A DNA stretch of 64,000 bases from Thermanaeromonas toyohensis ToBE (GTDB lineage: Bacteria > Bacillota > DSM-521 > Neomoorellales > Neomoorellaceae): NCBI RefSeq assembly GCF_900176005.1, contig NZ_LT838272.1, positions 1,631,587 to 1,695,586 of the forward strand, given 5' to 3'. The notes beneath the pieces are model-generated. The model was not told the DNA's origin and searched no databases. It was given only the letters and a program-made list of their open reading frames with translations. The translations under genes were made by a program, and so were the position numbers. Positions within the stretch are counted from its first letter, which is position 1. Each line of letters begins with the position of its first letter. Of the stretch, positions 1 through 7,394 are shown one piece after another.

Positions 1-37
1 TTCTCCTTGCCAAAAAGCTGTCCTGGGAGGGATAGGC

Positions 38-280
38 ATGAGTGCCCGGACGGTGGAGTTCACCCGGGCGGTGCGGCCCTTGGGGCCAGCGCTGCAGCCG
101 ACCGCACGTGGGGGACGAAAGAAGAAGCGGGTGCTGGAGAAGTGCTGCAAGGAAACCTGGAGGGACCACCTGGCTGAGTGGGTATGGAACGCTCCTGAGC
201 CGGTGTTCCGGCTGGTGCTTCTGCTTTTGCGTGTGAGCTGGTGCATGCGTAAGGTTGCAAGGGTCTTTTGTGTGCGGTAG
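38..280 (+). CDS. Small basic hypothetical protein
   Basis: An 80-residue reading frame starting at ATG 38, seven bases after a GGGAGG ribosome binding site. It is rich in Arg and Lys, with a hydrophobic stretch (LVLLLLRV) near residues 58-66. I do not recognise a family. Overlapping frames on both strands are of similar length, so the ribosome binding site is the main reason to prefer this one. Confidence 0.35.
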   Translation: MSARTVEFTRAVRPLGPALQPTARGGRKKKRVLEKCCKETWRDHLAEWVWNAPEPVFRLVLLLLRVSWCMRKVARVFCVR

Positions 281-295
281 TCGGGGTGCCCGTTG

Positions 296-583
296 ATGGG
301 CCGCAAAAAACTGACCGCCCGGGAGGGAGCGACTGTGAGCGCAATAACGCTTGCGGGCACAAAAAGGAAGTTCAGGCTGCCCAGGTCGCTGTGGCTGAGG
401 AAGCCGGCGACGCGGGTGGTGCCGGACAGAAAGAAGGAGGAGAGCCGGCGCGCGTGCCGGCGGAAGGAGTGGGAGAAAGAGCTGGAGGACATGAGTTTCA
501 CTCTCCCAGAAGATATAGGGAGAGGACACCGGGTTCTACTGGAAGTCCTCTTCGCGGTGTGCGTTAACGACTTTTCTTTGTGA
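296..583 (+). CDS. Small basic hypothetical protein
   Basis: A 95-residue frame from ATG 296 (a TTG codon directly precedes it) to TGA 583. The product is strongly basic in its first two thirds (clusters such as RKKEESRRACRRKEWEKE) and has an acidic/hydrophobic tail. There is no good ribosome binding site and no recognisable family, so the call rests on length and on the hairpin that follows it. Confidence 0.38.
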   Translation: MGRKKLTAREGATVSAITLAGTKRKFRLPRSLWLRKPATRVVPDRKKEESRRACRRKEWEKELEDMSFTLPEDIGRGHRVLLEVLFAVCVNDFSL

Positions 584-596
584 GGAAAAGAAAGCA

Positions 597-642
597 GCCC
601 GGCATGCGCTGGCCTGCCAGCTTTAACCAGGGCATGCCGGGC
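597..642. other. Nested inverted repeat
   Basis: Arms GCCCGGCATGC (597-607) and GCATGCCGGGC (632-642) pair perfectly over 11 bp. A second inner hairpin, GCTGGC/GCCAGC, lies at about 608-621. The + side is followed by seven A's and the minus side by a T-rich tract, so it would terminate minus-strand rather than + strand transcripts. It may instead be a structured 5' leader for the gene at 665. Confidence 0.6.
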
Positions 643-664
643 AAAAAAAGGAGGGCGAAAAAGC

Positions 665-982
665 GTGTTTGCCCTTGCCGAGCTGATCCCAGAGGATGTA
701 AGGGAAGCGATGTTCCGCCTTTGCGGTGGTGGCCGTGCTGGCCAGCCAGCTGAGCACGTAGATGGTGAGGCTGCGGCCTACCGGAGCGATGGTTCCCGGG
801 TGCCGCTGGAGGCCGCTGTGGAAGTCCTGGTTCAGGACAGGCGGTTCAGGGGTGCGGCGCGGCGCGGCCGGGAGCCGTACGGGCTGGCGCGGGAGGTCCT
901 CCGCAGTGCCGGCATCCGGGTCCCGCGGAGGCACTTCCGCAAGGTCATGTTGGAGGCGTCGAGAAAGGTGCTGGCTAGTTAA
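665..982 (+). CDS. Hypothetical protein
   Basis: A 105-residue product starting at GTG 665, with an AAGGAGGG ribosome binding site about 8 nt upstream. The middle is charged and Gly/Arg-rich and the C-terminal half appears helical. No family recognised. It sits in a run of same-strand small genes and is followed by a strong intergenic hairpin. Confidence 0.6.
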   Translation: MFALAELIPEDVREAMFRLCGGGRAGQPAEHVDGEAAAYRSDGSRVPLEAAVEVLVQDRRFRGAARRGREPYGLAREVLRSAGIRVPRRHFRKVMLEASRKVLAS

Positions 983-983
983 G

Positions 984-1018
984 GCGCTGCCCCGCGCGGA
1001 CTGTCCGTGCGGGGCGCT
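984..1018 (+). other. Intergenic hairpin
   Basis: The sequence GCGCTGCCCCGC...GCGGGGCGC folds into a long GC-rich stem with a CTG loop, between the stop at 982 and the GGGGGG ribosome binding site of the gene at 1038. There is no T tract. Its CCCCGC/GCGGGG core resembles the outer stem of the multi-hairpin elements found elsewhere in this window. Confidence 0.5.
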
Positions 1019-1037
1019 CTAACAAGGGGGGTATAAA

Positions 1038-1346
1038 ATGGGCTACATCGTGATGACGTTCGAGGAATTCATAGAGGGCCTGGACCGCATAATAGAGGAA
1101 GCCAAAAAGATAGTGAGACTTCTGACCCACAGTCCAGTTTATGCGCCGTGGTTCAGGGGGCTGTGGGAGGCAGACGGAGATGTGTATGATTTTTATCCAT
1201 TGGCCCGGGAAATCAGCTGGAAGGTGTGCGGCCGCGACCTTTCTCTGATGCAGTGGGAGAAGGCGTGGCAGTACCGGACTGTGCTGGCGAACGAGTTGAA
1301 GGTTGCGCGTGAAGAGTTCGCAAATGCAGTCGTTGGCTGGTATTAA
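1038..1346 (+). CDS. Hypothetical protein, duplicated remnant at 3194
   Basis: A 102-residue product from ATG 1038, with AAGGGGGG 8 nt upstream. An amphipathic helical N-terminus (FEEFIEGLDRIIEEAKK) is followed by an aromatic-rich segment, and it ends in REEFANAVVGWY. The last eight residues or so recur in a truncated reading frame ending at 3268, so this gene or a relative was once duplicated. Function unknown. Confidence 0.75.
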   Translation: MGYIVMTFEEFIEGLDRIIEEAKKIVRLLTHSPVYAPWFRGLWEADGDVYDFYPLAREISWKVCGRDLSLMQWEKAWQYRTVLANELKVAREEFANAVVGWY

Positions 1347-1375
1347 TGTACCAGAACCGGGGAGGTTGCGGTCTT

Positions 1376-2314
1376 ATGGTTATAACACTTATCGAAGAAG
1401 TAAGCCCCGGAGATGTAATAAGGTTTGAGGAAGCAGAAGAGAAGCTCTGGAACAGCCCTCCTCCGGTAGAGGCGCGCTACCGCCTGGCCGGTGGTGATGA
1501 GGGGAGGATAGACCGGGACACCTGGAACAAGCTGAACAAGCAGTACTGGGGCGAAGATGTCCTGGAAGAGTTCGATATGTTTTTTGCCTTGCCCAGGTGG
1601 AGGCTGTTTGGGGATGCTCCTGATATTCTCCGTGCTGCCGGGTACGACGTGAACGTCGTTACTCTGGAAGAGCAGGCCGCGGAGCGGCGGAGGCGGTACA
1701 TGGCCGCTGTCGAGGAGCAGAAAAAGAGGGAGGAAGAAAGACGGCAGCAGAGAAAGCGTGCGGAGGGACTGATTGAGCAAGAAACATGCGGTTTAGTCAA
1801 AGCCGGAGAAGTGGCCGGTTTTTATGAGTTATTTGATGAAGAATATAGCGTACGACCCCTGGGGTTCTACCACAGCGGCCTGGACTTTCTCTCCGTCGGC
1901 CGTTCGCGCTTAACGAGGAAGAAGATGGTCCTGCACGGCTACGGCAACGCCGTAGACACGTACTGCGACCCCGAGACGGCTGAAGAACTCTTCCGGCGCA
2001 CGTGGGAGTTCCGGGTAAAGGTCCATGGCGGCGGGGAACTTGGTGTCGCGCGTGCGGGATTCAGCGCTTTGATCCACGCGCGATTTTATGGCGACTGTCA
2101 CGGGGCGGAGGCTAGTAGGTGGATAGTGGGAAATCTTATGGACAAGTTCCTGCCGCTGCTGCAGGAGAAGTGCGTCGTGTGCGCTTGCAGGAACGTGTGG
2201 AAGGGCTTCGACATTGAGCAGGCCCGGCAGGTGTGCCAGGAACTGGGGATACGCTTCAGGGAGGACCCGGAGCGCCACGGCGTATTTCTGCTAGAGCAAC
2301 AGCCTGGCTGCTGA
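1376..2314 (+). CDS. Hypothetical protein with charged coiled coil
   Basis: A 312-residue product. ATG 1376 is chosen over ATG 1346 because GGGGAGG lies about 10 nt upstream. Residues about 100-140 are nearly all charged (ERRRRY...EEQKKREEERRQQ) and predict a coiled coil. The C-terminal 180 residues contain several Cys (including CVVCACR) and His. No family recognised. The 1038 gene ends about 30 nt upstream, suggesting one operon. Confidence 0.75.
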   Translation: MVITLIEEVSPGDVIRFEEAEEKLWNSPPPVEARYRLAGGDEGRIDRDTWNKLNKQYWGEDVLEEFDMFFALPRWRLFGDAPDILRAAGYDVNVVTLEEQAAERRRRYMAAVEEQKKREEERRQQRKRAEGLIEQETCGLVKAGEVAGFYELFDEEYSVRPLGFYHSGLDFLSVGRSRLTRKKMVLHGYGNAVDTYCDPETAEELFRRTWEFRVKVHGGGELGVARAGFSALIHARFYGDCHGAEASRWIVGNLMDKFLPLLQEKCVVCACRNVWKGFDIEQARQVCQELGIRFREDPERHGVFLLEQQPGC

Positions 2315-2329
2315 AGGGGGCGGATTTTG

Positions 2330-2539
2330 ATGAAAATAGCGTGCCCTAAGTGCGGCAACAAGGATTATTTCACCCTTGTTTTAAGCTACCTGCGTCTCAG
2401 CGTGGAGCGCGGTCCGGACGGCGGCTACGTTGCTCGCTGGGACGAGGGCGAGTGCGAGACTGCCTACTGTGGGGTCTGCAATACCCAGCTGGAGCTGGAC
2501 CAGGCGGAGCATCTTTATGCTCACTCTACAATTGAGTAA
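2330..2539 (+). CDS. Small zinc-ribbon protein
   Basis: A 69-residue product with two CxxC knuckles, CPKCG near residues 5-9 and YCGVC near 47-51, as in a zinc ribbon. It starts at ATG 2330 after a GAAGGGGG ribosome binding site. A degraded copy of residues 15 onward lies at 4226-4377 fused to part of another gene. Role unknown; nucleic-acid or protein binding is typical for such ribbons but is only inferred. Confidence 0.75.
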   Translation: MKIACPKCGNKDYFTLVLSYLRLSVERGPDGGYVARWDEGECETAYCGVCNTQLELDQAEHLYAHSTIE

Positions 2540-2552
2540 GGGGGCAACGCTG

Positions 2553-3029
2553 GTGAACATTGATGGTTTCTATCTATGGCACTGTGGTGTCTGCGAGAAG
2601 AGCGTGCCGGAATCCCCTAACGAAAACGACCCGTGGGGATACGGCAACCTACTGCTCCTTGAGGTGGATGGAAAAGTAAAACAGGTCTGCAGGGACTGCA
2701 TTTCCGAACTTGGAGAAATGGTCCGGGGTAAGGGTGCCGGGTTCATATGCAATGGTATTTCCTACACCGGTCCCCGGGCCCGGGAATGGGCCAACGAAAT
2801 AATTGACGCCCTTTTAGGCGAGGGCGACATAGAGGAATTTGGCTGCGGCTGGCCGGTGATGGCCATGCTTTACGGAGCTGAAGAGAAGCCATATTACACT
2901 TCACTTGTGGCGCTGGTAGAGGCGGCACAAAGGTCGTGTGGTAGTGGGTGCCCTGAGGAACCGGACCGATGTCCGGTGGCCTTTTGGGCGGCAAGACTGG
3001 AAGTTCCTTTTCTGTGCCGGAAGCGGTAG
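2553..3029 (+). CDS. Hypothetical Cys-rich protein
   Basis: A 158-residue product starting at GTG 2553, with TAAGGGGG 8-9 nt upstream and 13 nt after the previous stop. Two CxxC pairs (HCGVC near residue 11 and CRDC near residue 49) suggest a metal-binding N-terminal half; further Cys occur near the C-terminus. The frame stays open upstream to 2430, but that part overlaps the previous gene and lacks a ribosome binding site. No family recognised. Confidence 0.75.
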   Translation: MNIDGFYLWHCGVCEKSVPESPNENDPWGYGNLLLLEVDGKVKQVCRDCISELGEMVRGKGAGFICNGISYTGPRAREWANEIIDALLGEGDIEEFGCGWPVMAMLYGAEEKPYYTSLVALVEAAQRSCGSGCPEEPDRCPVAFWAARLEVPFLCRKR

Positions 3030-3046
3030 GGCGGGACGGCGGGGCG

Positions 3047-3168
3047 CTGCTGCCCTGCCTTCTGGGCGGAGGGAATAGCCGGACAGAAGGCAAGGCAGCA
3101 GTTCTGGTGTTCCGGCAACACGTGATGTGCCGGGACGAGTAAGAGAGCAGGTTCTGGCGTGCCGGAAC
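3047..3168 (+). repeat. Multi-hairpin intergenic element (variant copy)
   Basis: An 18-bp stem with one mismatch pairs 3047-3064 (CTGCTGCCCTGCCTTCTG) with 3084-3101. Further hairpins follow, the last being GTTCTGGC/GCCGGAAC at 3151-3168. The CCCTGCC arm and the chain of hairpins resemble the elements at 15350, 18334, 26792, 31470, 37734 and 38075, although the right arm differs. It lies between the stop at 3029 and a gene remnant. Confidence 0.5.
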
Positions 3169-3193
3169 CGCAAAGATTAAGAGGAGGGGGAAC

Positions 3194-3268
3194 GTGGCTG
3201 TTCCAGGAAGACGTTGTCTAGAGCCCGCTTGTGAAGGATTCACAAATGCGGTTGTGGGGTGGTACTGA
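3194..3268 (+). pseudogene. Truncated 3' remnant of a 1038-like gene
   Basis: A 24-codon frame starting at GTG 3194 after GAGGAGGGGG and ending EGFTNAVVGWY-stop, matching the end of the protein encoded at 1038-1346 (EEFANAVVGWY). The rest of the gene is missing. The short frame keeps a good ribosome binding site, so a peptide could still be made. Confidence 0.6.
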
Positions 3269-3338
3269 TGGAAGCGACCTCCATTGTGGTAAAATAAGTT
3301 AAACGAGTGTTACGGTTGTACTCCAAAGGTGAGAAATC

Positions 3339-4097
3339 ATGAAAAGTTCCTTAGTAAAGAAACTTGAAATGGCCTTCAACCTAAAGAGAAGACTGGACGG
3401 CCTCCGCCCCTTGTCAAGTGCGCAGCTGGCGAGGCTCCGGGAATACTTCACAGTAGAATGGACGCACCATTCGACGGCACTCGAGGGTAATACGCTGGAC
3501 CTTAGGGAGACACGCCTTGTGCTCTTGGACGGTTTAACGGTCGGTGGTAAGACGCTCAGAGAGCACCTGGAAGTGGTCGACCACCGGGATGCGATTTTGT
3601 GGCTGGAGGAAGCTGTACGGAGCAGAACCCCGTTGACTGCAGGGTTGGTGCGTGAGGTGCATCGTCTGGTAGTAAAGTCGACGCTCCCGGAGGAAGCAGG
3701 CCGGTACCGCCGGGGTGGGGTGCGAATAGCAGGCAGCGAACATGTACCCCCGGCGGCCTGGGATGTACCTGCTTTGGTAGACAGGATGGTAGAGGAGTAC
3801 GCGGGGATGGCGGGTGAACACCCGATAAGACGCGCCGCCTGGCTACACTGGCGGCTGGTGTGGATACACCCGTTTATGGATGGCAACGGGCGGACTGCGC
3901 GGCTGCTCATGAACTTTTCCTTGATGACGGACGGGTATCCGCCTGCAGTAATCAGGAAAGAAGAGCGGATGCGGTACCTAGAGACCCTTGAGACAGCATC
4001 TGTGGGCGGAGACTTGGGACCGTTTGTAGAACTGGTCGCGGAGCGGGTTATTGAAAGTCTGCGAATATATTTGGAGGCAGCTGGCGAGCCTGTGTAA
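3339..4097 (+). CDS. Fic family protein (class II, self-inhibited)
   Basis: A 252-residue Fic/DOC-fold enzyme; this family typically transfers AMP or another nucleotide monophosphate to a protein hydroxyl. The active-site loop HPFMDGNGRTAR is intact at residues 177-188, including catalytic His177. An N-terminal inhibitory motif STALEGN at residues 45-51 matches the (S/T)xxxE(G/N) helix of class II Fic proteins, whose Glu blocks ATP gamma-phosphate placement. No partner antitoxin gene is adjacent, which fits cis inhibition. It starts at ATG 3339 (ribosome binding site AAAGGTGAG) and is followed by a clear terminator, so it is probably its own transcription unit. Target unknown; it could serve stability of the mobile element. 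Confidence 0.95.
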   Translation: MKSSLVKKLEMAFNLKRRLDGLRPLSSAQLARLREYFTVEWTHHSTALEGNTLDLRETRLVLLDGLTVGGKTLREHLEVVDHRDAILWLEEAVRSRTPLTAGLVREVHRLVVKSTLPEEAGRYRRGGVRIAGSEHVPPAAWDVPALVDRMVEEYAGMAGEHPIRRAAWLHWRLVWIHPFMDGNGRTARLLMNFSLMTDGYPPAVIRKEERMRYLETLETASVGGDLGPFVELVAERVIESLRIYLEAAGEPV

Positions 4098-4195
4098 GCC
4101 GCTGCTTTCCGGGACTTATAAAAGGCAGGCACGAGGTTTTAGGTACAGGCAGGAAACCAGTGTTTAGTGGCAATAATAAATATCGCGGTCTAAAG

Positions 4196-4230
4196 AGGTC
4201 GGCATCCCATACTTAGCCGACCTTTTATTT
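4196..4230 (+). terminator. Rho-independent terminator
   Basis: AGGTCGGC (4196-4203) pairs with GCCGACCT (4216-4223), and TTTTATTT follows. It ends the Fic transcription unit. Confidence 0.8.
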
Positions 4231-4597
4231 CATTCTTGCTTTAAGTTACCTGCGTCTCAGCGTATATCGTGGTCAGGACGGCGAGTACGTTGCCTGCTGG
4301 GACGAGCGCGAGTGCGAGACTGCTTGCTGCGGGGTCTGCAATGCTCAATTGGAGCTGGAGCAAGCGGAGCATCCTGTGGATGACGCCGTAATGGACGACG
4401 TCTGGACTGGCGATTGCCTCCCCGAAACCCGAAAGGCGGTGGTCAGCTGGCTGAGAAGGCAGGCAGAAAGAACCTATAACCCTTTTATGGACTCCTACAA
4501 GATTGAGGGATGGCGGCCCGACTATACAGGGTTGGCGGGGAGAACATGCCCCGACGTATTACCGACTCTACAGAAGGGAGGAGGTATTGGGGGATGA
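4226..4597 (+). pseudogene. Chimeric remnant of two element genes
   Basis: From 4226 to about 4377 the sequence translates (no start codon, TAG just upstream) as a close copy of the zinc-ribbon protein at 2330, including LSYLRLSV and CGVCN. From 4378 to about 4500 it continues in the same frame as a copy of the C-terminus of the protein at 20877: DDAVMDDVWTGDCLPE against DDAVMEEVWAGDTLPK, and RRQAERTYNPF against RRKAEKSYDPF. It then runs on into unrelated sequence to 4597. It is a record of recombination between element genes. Confidence 0.7.
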
Positions 4598-4929
4598 CTG
4601 GATTTAAGCAGTTAAGTGGAGAAATAGTTTCAGAGTACAACATCCTGATCACCAAAGAGCCCGTTGTAGGCTTTCTGGTAACTGCAAACCGGGAAGTGGA
4701 TGGTAATTGTTGGATTTCCGTGCGGCCACTTGAAGCAAATTGGGAGGGTGGAGATTTTTTCTCTATCCACTTAGATAAAGAAGAAAAAATAGTTGGCATA
4801 ATTCCTGCTCCTCATGGAAGCTATATAGTTCGCGGACTAATGCCCGACGATACTTACGAACTTTTGGGATACGAATTTCCCGGTGCTTACCATCCTGATT
4901 GGCTGGACGAGCTGATAAAAAAAACGTAA
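4594..4929 (+). CDS. Hypothetical protein
   Basis: A 111-residue product from ATG 4594 with GGGAGGAGG 9-10 nt upstream; an upstream in-frame extension to 4510 overlaps the chimeric remnant and lacks a ribosome binding site. The composition is that of a small beta-rich soluble protein (short alternating hydrophobic strands, Gly/Pro turns). No family recognised. A tRNA-like sequence follows 70 nt later. Confidence 0.72.
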   Translation: MTGFKQLSGEIVSEYNILITKEPVVGFLVTANREVDGNCWISVRPLEANWEGGDFFSIHLDKEEKIVGIIPAPHGSYIVRGLMPDDTYELLGYEFPGAYHPDWLDELIKKT

Positions 4930-4999
4930 ACAATGGGGGGAGAAAGCTGGCGAAGGCAACAAATAGTTTGGTAATTGAGCGCCACGGGTTGTTGGGTGC

Positions 5000-5071
5000 A
5001 GGGGAGTAGCTCAGCGATAGAGGGCCGGCTGTTAACGATGTGTCGTAGGTTTGCCCCCTGACTCCCTGCCA
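5000..5071 (+). tRNA. Degenerate tRNA-Asn(GTT)-like sequence
   Basis: Matches the tRNA-Asn layout: GTAGCTCAG D-arm start, CTGTTAA anticodon loop with GTT at 5031-5033, TAGGTTTG T-arm and encoded GCCA at 5068-5071. GGGGAGT (5001-5007) pairs with ACTCCCT (5061-5067). The anticodon stem has lost a base on each side and hardly pairs, the D stem has 3 of 4 pairs, and the T loop departs from TTCGAAT. It is probably a decayed tRNA carried by, or marking an att site of, the element. Function doubtful. Confidence 0.5.
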
Positions 5072-5102
5072 CCCGCAGAAATAATGGCCCCAGAAATCAC
5101 AT

Positions 5103-5444
5103 TTGAAGCAAGCGCTTTTATCATCAGTGTATTGTAATACCGTTGACCGGCTTTTTGATATACAAGCTGGACATCCATTGGGTTTCACACCGTGTCCTTT
5201 TGACGCACTGGAGTGTAAGAATTTTCCTTTGTATGGCAAAGTGGACTGCTGGCTAAAAGGTTTGGACAACACGGTTAGAGCTTCACGTTGGATAAGTAAT
5301 AGCAACGTTTTTTATGAAGCACCTGCTCTCGGCATAGCAAGTCTGGCTGAGACGCTGGGAGAAGCAGCGCAGAAGGTGCGTGAGGCTATCAAATATCGTG
5401 AGCAGGGACCTGCTAAGCGAGAAGAGTCGCTGCTACAGGAGTAG
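5103..5444 (+). CDS. Hypothetical protein, possibly 5'-truncated
   Basis: A 113-residue frame whose only available start is TTG 5103, because an in-frame TAA lies at 5082, and there is no good ribosome binding site. Four Cys (CNT, PCPF, EC, DCW) are followed by a helical C-terminus. A strong terminator begins at its stop codon. The weak start may mean that the N-terminus was lost when the tRNA-like sequence arrived. No family recognised. Confidence 0.45.
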   Translation: MKQALLSSVYCNTVDRLFDIQAGHPLGFTPCPFDALECKNFPLYGKVDCWLKGLDNTVRASRWISNSNVFYEAPALGIASLAETLGEAAQKVREAIKYREQGPAKREESLLQE

Positions 5445-5478
5445 GCTGGCAACCGGAAGCGCCAGCCTCTTCTGTTTC
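5444..5478 (+). terminator. Rho-independent terminator
   Basis: GGCTGGC (5444-5450) pairs with GCCAGCC (5461-5467), followed by TCTTCTGTTT. It begins at the last base of the preceding stop codon. Confidence 0.75.
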
Positions 5479-5542
5479 ATTTTGGTCTTAGAGGGGGGCG
5501 GCAGATATTTGCCAGCCCCACAAAGACTAGGGGAGGGATTTT

Positions 5543-6199
5543 ATGCACGCCCTGCACTGCTTTCTTGTCGAAGTGGGCGCGCCGATTGACGTGTCCGCCT
5601 TAACTGCTGAGGAGGTGGACGAGGTAAAGTGGGAAGTCCGGCAGAAGGCACTCGAGGTTTTGGATTCCTACGAGGGCCAGGTATTTGACTATTACGAAGA
5701 AGAAGGGGCCGGTGGTTGGGAGGACGAATTTCCCGGTCGGGGTGTTGTCCTCGGGGCGGAAGACCCTGAACGCTTTAAGGAACTGCTGCTGGAGTTCAAG
5801 GACATGCCTTTAAAGAGGGCGCTGAGCCTGATGGATTTTGTGGAGTACTGTGATTTGAAGTGGCGTACCCGGGAAGAAATCGAAGGAGACATTGAAGTGC
5901 TCCAGCAGGAGGAACCCGTAGATGTAGTAAACGCTTCTGGCCAGCCTATTTACTGGAGCGGGCGGCGCAGGGCTACAATTGGGGTTACGCGGAAGCTAAT
6001 TGAAGAGATATGGGAGAAGGGCGGCAGCGTATACGACCACTTAGCAAAAATATTTAGGCTGGTTACAGGGGAATACCTTTTCGAGTCGGGGTTTTACAGC
6101 GTTCCGGATTACAGCGCTAAAATACGGGCTTCGACACTGGAGAATGCGCTGGAAAATCCGGCGAAGTATGCACTTGTATTTGTGGACTGTCATTTTTGA
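5543..6199 (+). CDS. Hypothetical protein, tandem paralogue A
   Basis: A 218-residue product from ATG 5543 (GGGGAGGG 6 nt upstream). It begins MHALHCFLVEV and ends ALVFVDCHF. The gene at 6399 encodes a shorter relative with the same two ends and a shared middle motif (DEFPGRGVVLGAEDPERF here, DDFPGRGVVLGAEEPERF there). The protein is acidic and Trp/Tyr-rich. This copy has about 30 additional residues in the middle. No known family recognised. Confidence 0.8.
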   Translation: MHALHCFLVEVGAPIDVSALTAEEVDEVKWEVRQKALEVLDSYEGQVFDYYEEEGAGGWEDEFPGRGVVLGAEDPERFKELLLEFKDMPLKRALSLMDFVEYCDLKWRTREEIEGDIEVLQQEEPVDVVNASGQPIYWSGRRRATIGVTRKLIEEIWEKGGSVYDHLAKIFRLVTGEYLFESGFYSVPDYSAKIRASTLENALENPAKYALVFVDCHF

Positions 6200-6246
6200 T
6201 TTGGCGGCTGGGGCCGGCAAGTCCGGCCCCTTTCAGCAAGTTTTTG

Positions 6247-6371
6247 CGTGTTCTGCCCTTTGTGCCGGATGGCGGGCCTTTCGGTGCGAAGGGGAGGACA
6301 CGAGAATGTCGTCCGGCGCGGCATGACCGCCGCCGGACAGCAAAAAGAGGGGCCGGGCAATCTTTCCGGCC
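6247..6371 (+). repeat. Multi-hairpin intergenic element
   Basis: Three consecutive hairpins lie between the two paralogues: 6247-6302 (CGTGTTCTGCCCTT with AAGGGGAGGACACG), 6311-6338 (GTCCGGCG/CGCCGGAC) and 6351-6371 (GGCCGG/CCGGCC). The first has the recurring layout of this window: a CCCT-type left arm and a right arm with GGGGAGG carrying one unpaired G. The gene that follows keeps an ordinary ribosome binding site. Confidence 0.6.
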
Positions 6372-6398
6372 AAAAACTCTTTGTGGGGAGGGGTAACA

Positions 6399-6962
6399 AT
6401 GCACGCCCTGCACTGCTTGCTTGTAGAGGTACCTGTCAAGATTTCTCCGGGAGCCTCAGCCGGGGAGCTTGACAGGGTCAAAAAGGAGACCCGGGCGGTG
6501 GCGTTGAATGCGATGAACCGCTACAGGGGGATCGCCTTCGACTGGTGCTCCCGGGACGATGCTGGGCGGTGGAAGGACGACTTCCCCGGCAGGGGTGTTG
6601 TCCTGGGAGCAGAAGAACCCGAACGGTTCCGGGAGCTGCTGAATGAGTATAAGGACGCCCCGCTCAGGGCGGCGGAGGCCCTGCTGTGGGACCTCAAGAT
6701 AGAAGTGTGGGCGGAAGACTGGAAGTGGCCTCTGGTAATGGACGCGGTAACGCTCGAACGGATTTGGAAGACCGACGTGCTGGACGGCTACGCTGGATGG
6801 TGCCTGAAAACGGCTCTAAAGCTTGTGACAGGGGATTATATTTTCGACGCCCGGTTTTTCAGCGTACCGGATGACAGCACGAAAGTTGGGCGGGAGACGC
6901 TGGAGAAGGCCCTGGCGAACCCCGAAAGGTACGCGCTGGTGTTCGTGGACTGCCACTTTTAA
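6399..6962 (+). CDS. Hypothetical protein, tandem paralogue B
   Basis: A 187-residue paralogue of the protein at 5543. ATG 6399 is chosen because it aligns with the paralogue start (MHALHC) and lies about 7 nt after GGGGAGGGG; an upstream TTG would add six residues. The C-termini (YALVFVDCHF) are identical over ten residues, so selection or recent duplication has kept both ends. Function unknown. Confidence 0.8.
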   Translation: MHALHCLLVEVPVKISPGASAGELDRVKKETRAVALNAMNRYRGIAFDWCSRDDAGRWKDDFPGRGVVLGAEEPERFRELLNEYKDAPLRAAEALLWDLKIEVWAEDWKWPLVMDAVTLERIWKTDVLDGYAGWCLKTALKLVTGDYIFDARFFSVPDDSTKVGRETLEKALANPERYALVFVDCHF

Positions 6963-6983
6963 TTGTCGAAGGAGGATGCTGCC

Positions 6984-7394
6984 GTGTCTTACTACCTGGA
7001 AATGCGGAGCAAGTACGGGTTCAGTGATGGGGAGCTGGTGCCCGCGGAAGCGGAAGTGGTGCGCTCCATTCTCGTGGAAGCCATCAACGCATATTTGGGC
7101 CCGGACTCAAAAGTAGAGGCATACGAGTATGACCGGCCGGGGATGCACAACCCCTGCTTGATAATGTACCGGGACAAAAAGACAGGAGAAGACGTTCCTG
7201 AGCCGGAAGGGGTGGAAGAATTTGCGCTGGCGTTCGAAGAGGATGCTCTCGGAGCGTGTTACGAAGTAAAAGCTTTTCGGCTTCCGGGGTGTGAAGACGT
7301 AATCAGAAAATTTGTGGCTGCATATCTTACACAGGCCGGCACTATGAAGCTTAAAGAAAGCGGTGATGTTGGTGGGACCCGAAATTTTGGGTGA
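6984..7394 (+). CDS. Hypothetical protein
   Basis: A 136-residue acidic product. GTG 6984 is chosen over TTG 6963 because GAAGGAGG lies 7-8 nt before it. It starts 21 nt after the paralogue pair, and its 3' end overlaps the HD-domain gene by 29 nt, so the genes are probably translationally coupled. No family recognised. Confidence 0.7.
   Translation: MSYYLEMRSKYGFSDGELVPAEAEVVRSILVEAINAYLGPDSKVEAYEYDRPGMHNPCLIMYRDKKTGEDVPEPEGVEEFALAFEEDALGACYEVKAFRLPGCEDVIRKFVAAYLTQAGTMKLKESGDVGGTRNFG

Noticed and set aside
597-642. + strand rho-independent terminator
   Set aside because: The hairpin is followed by A's, not T's, on the + strand.
6964-6970. Single Spo0A box TGTCGAA
   Set aside because: An isolated 7-mer is expected several times by chance in 64 kb, and it overlaps an SD between two small genes.
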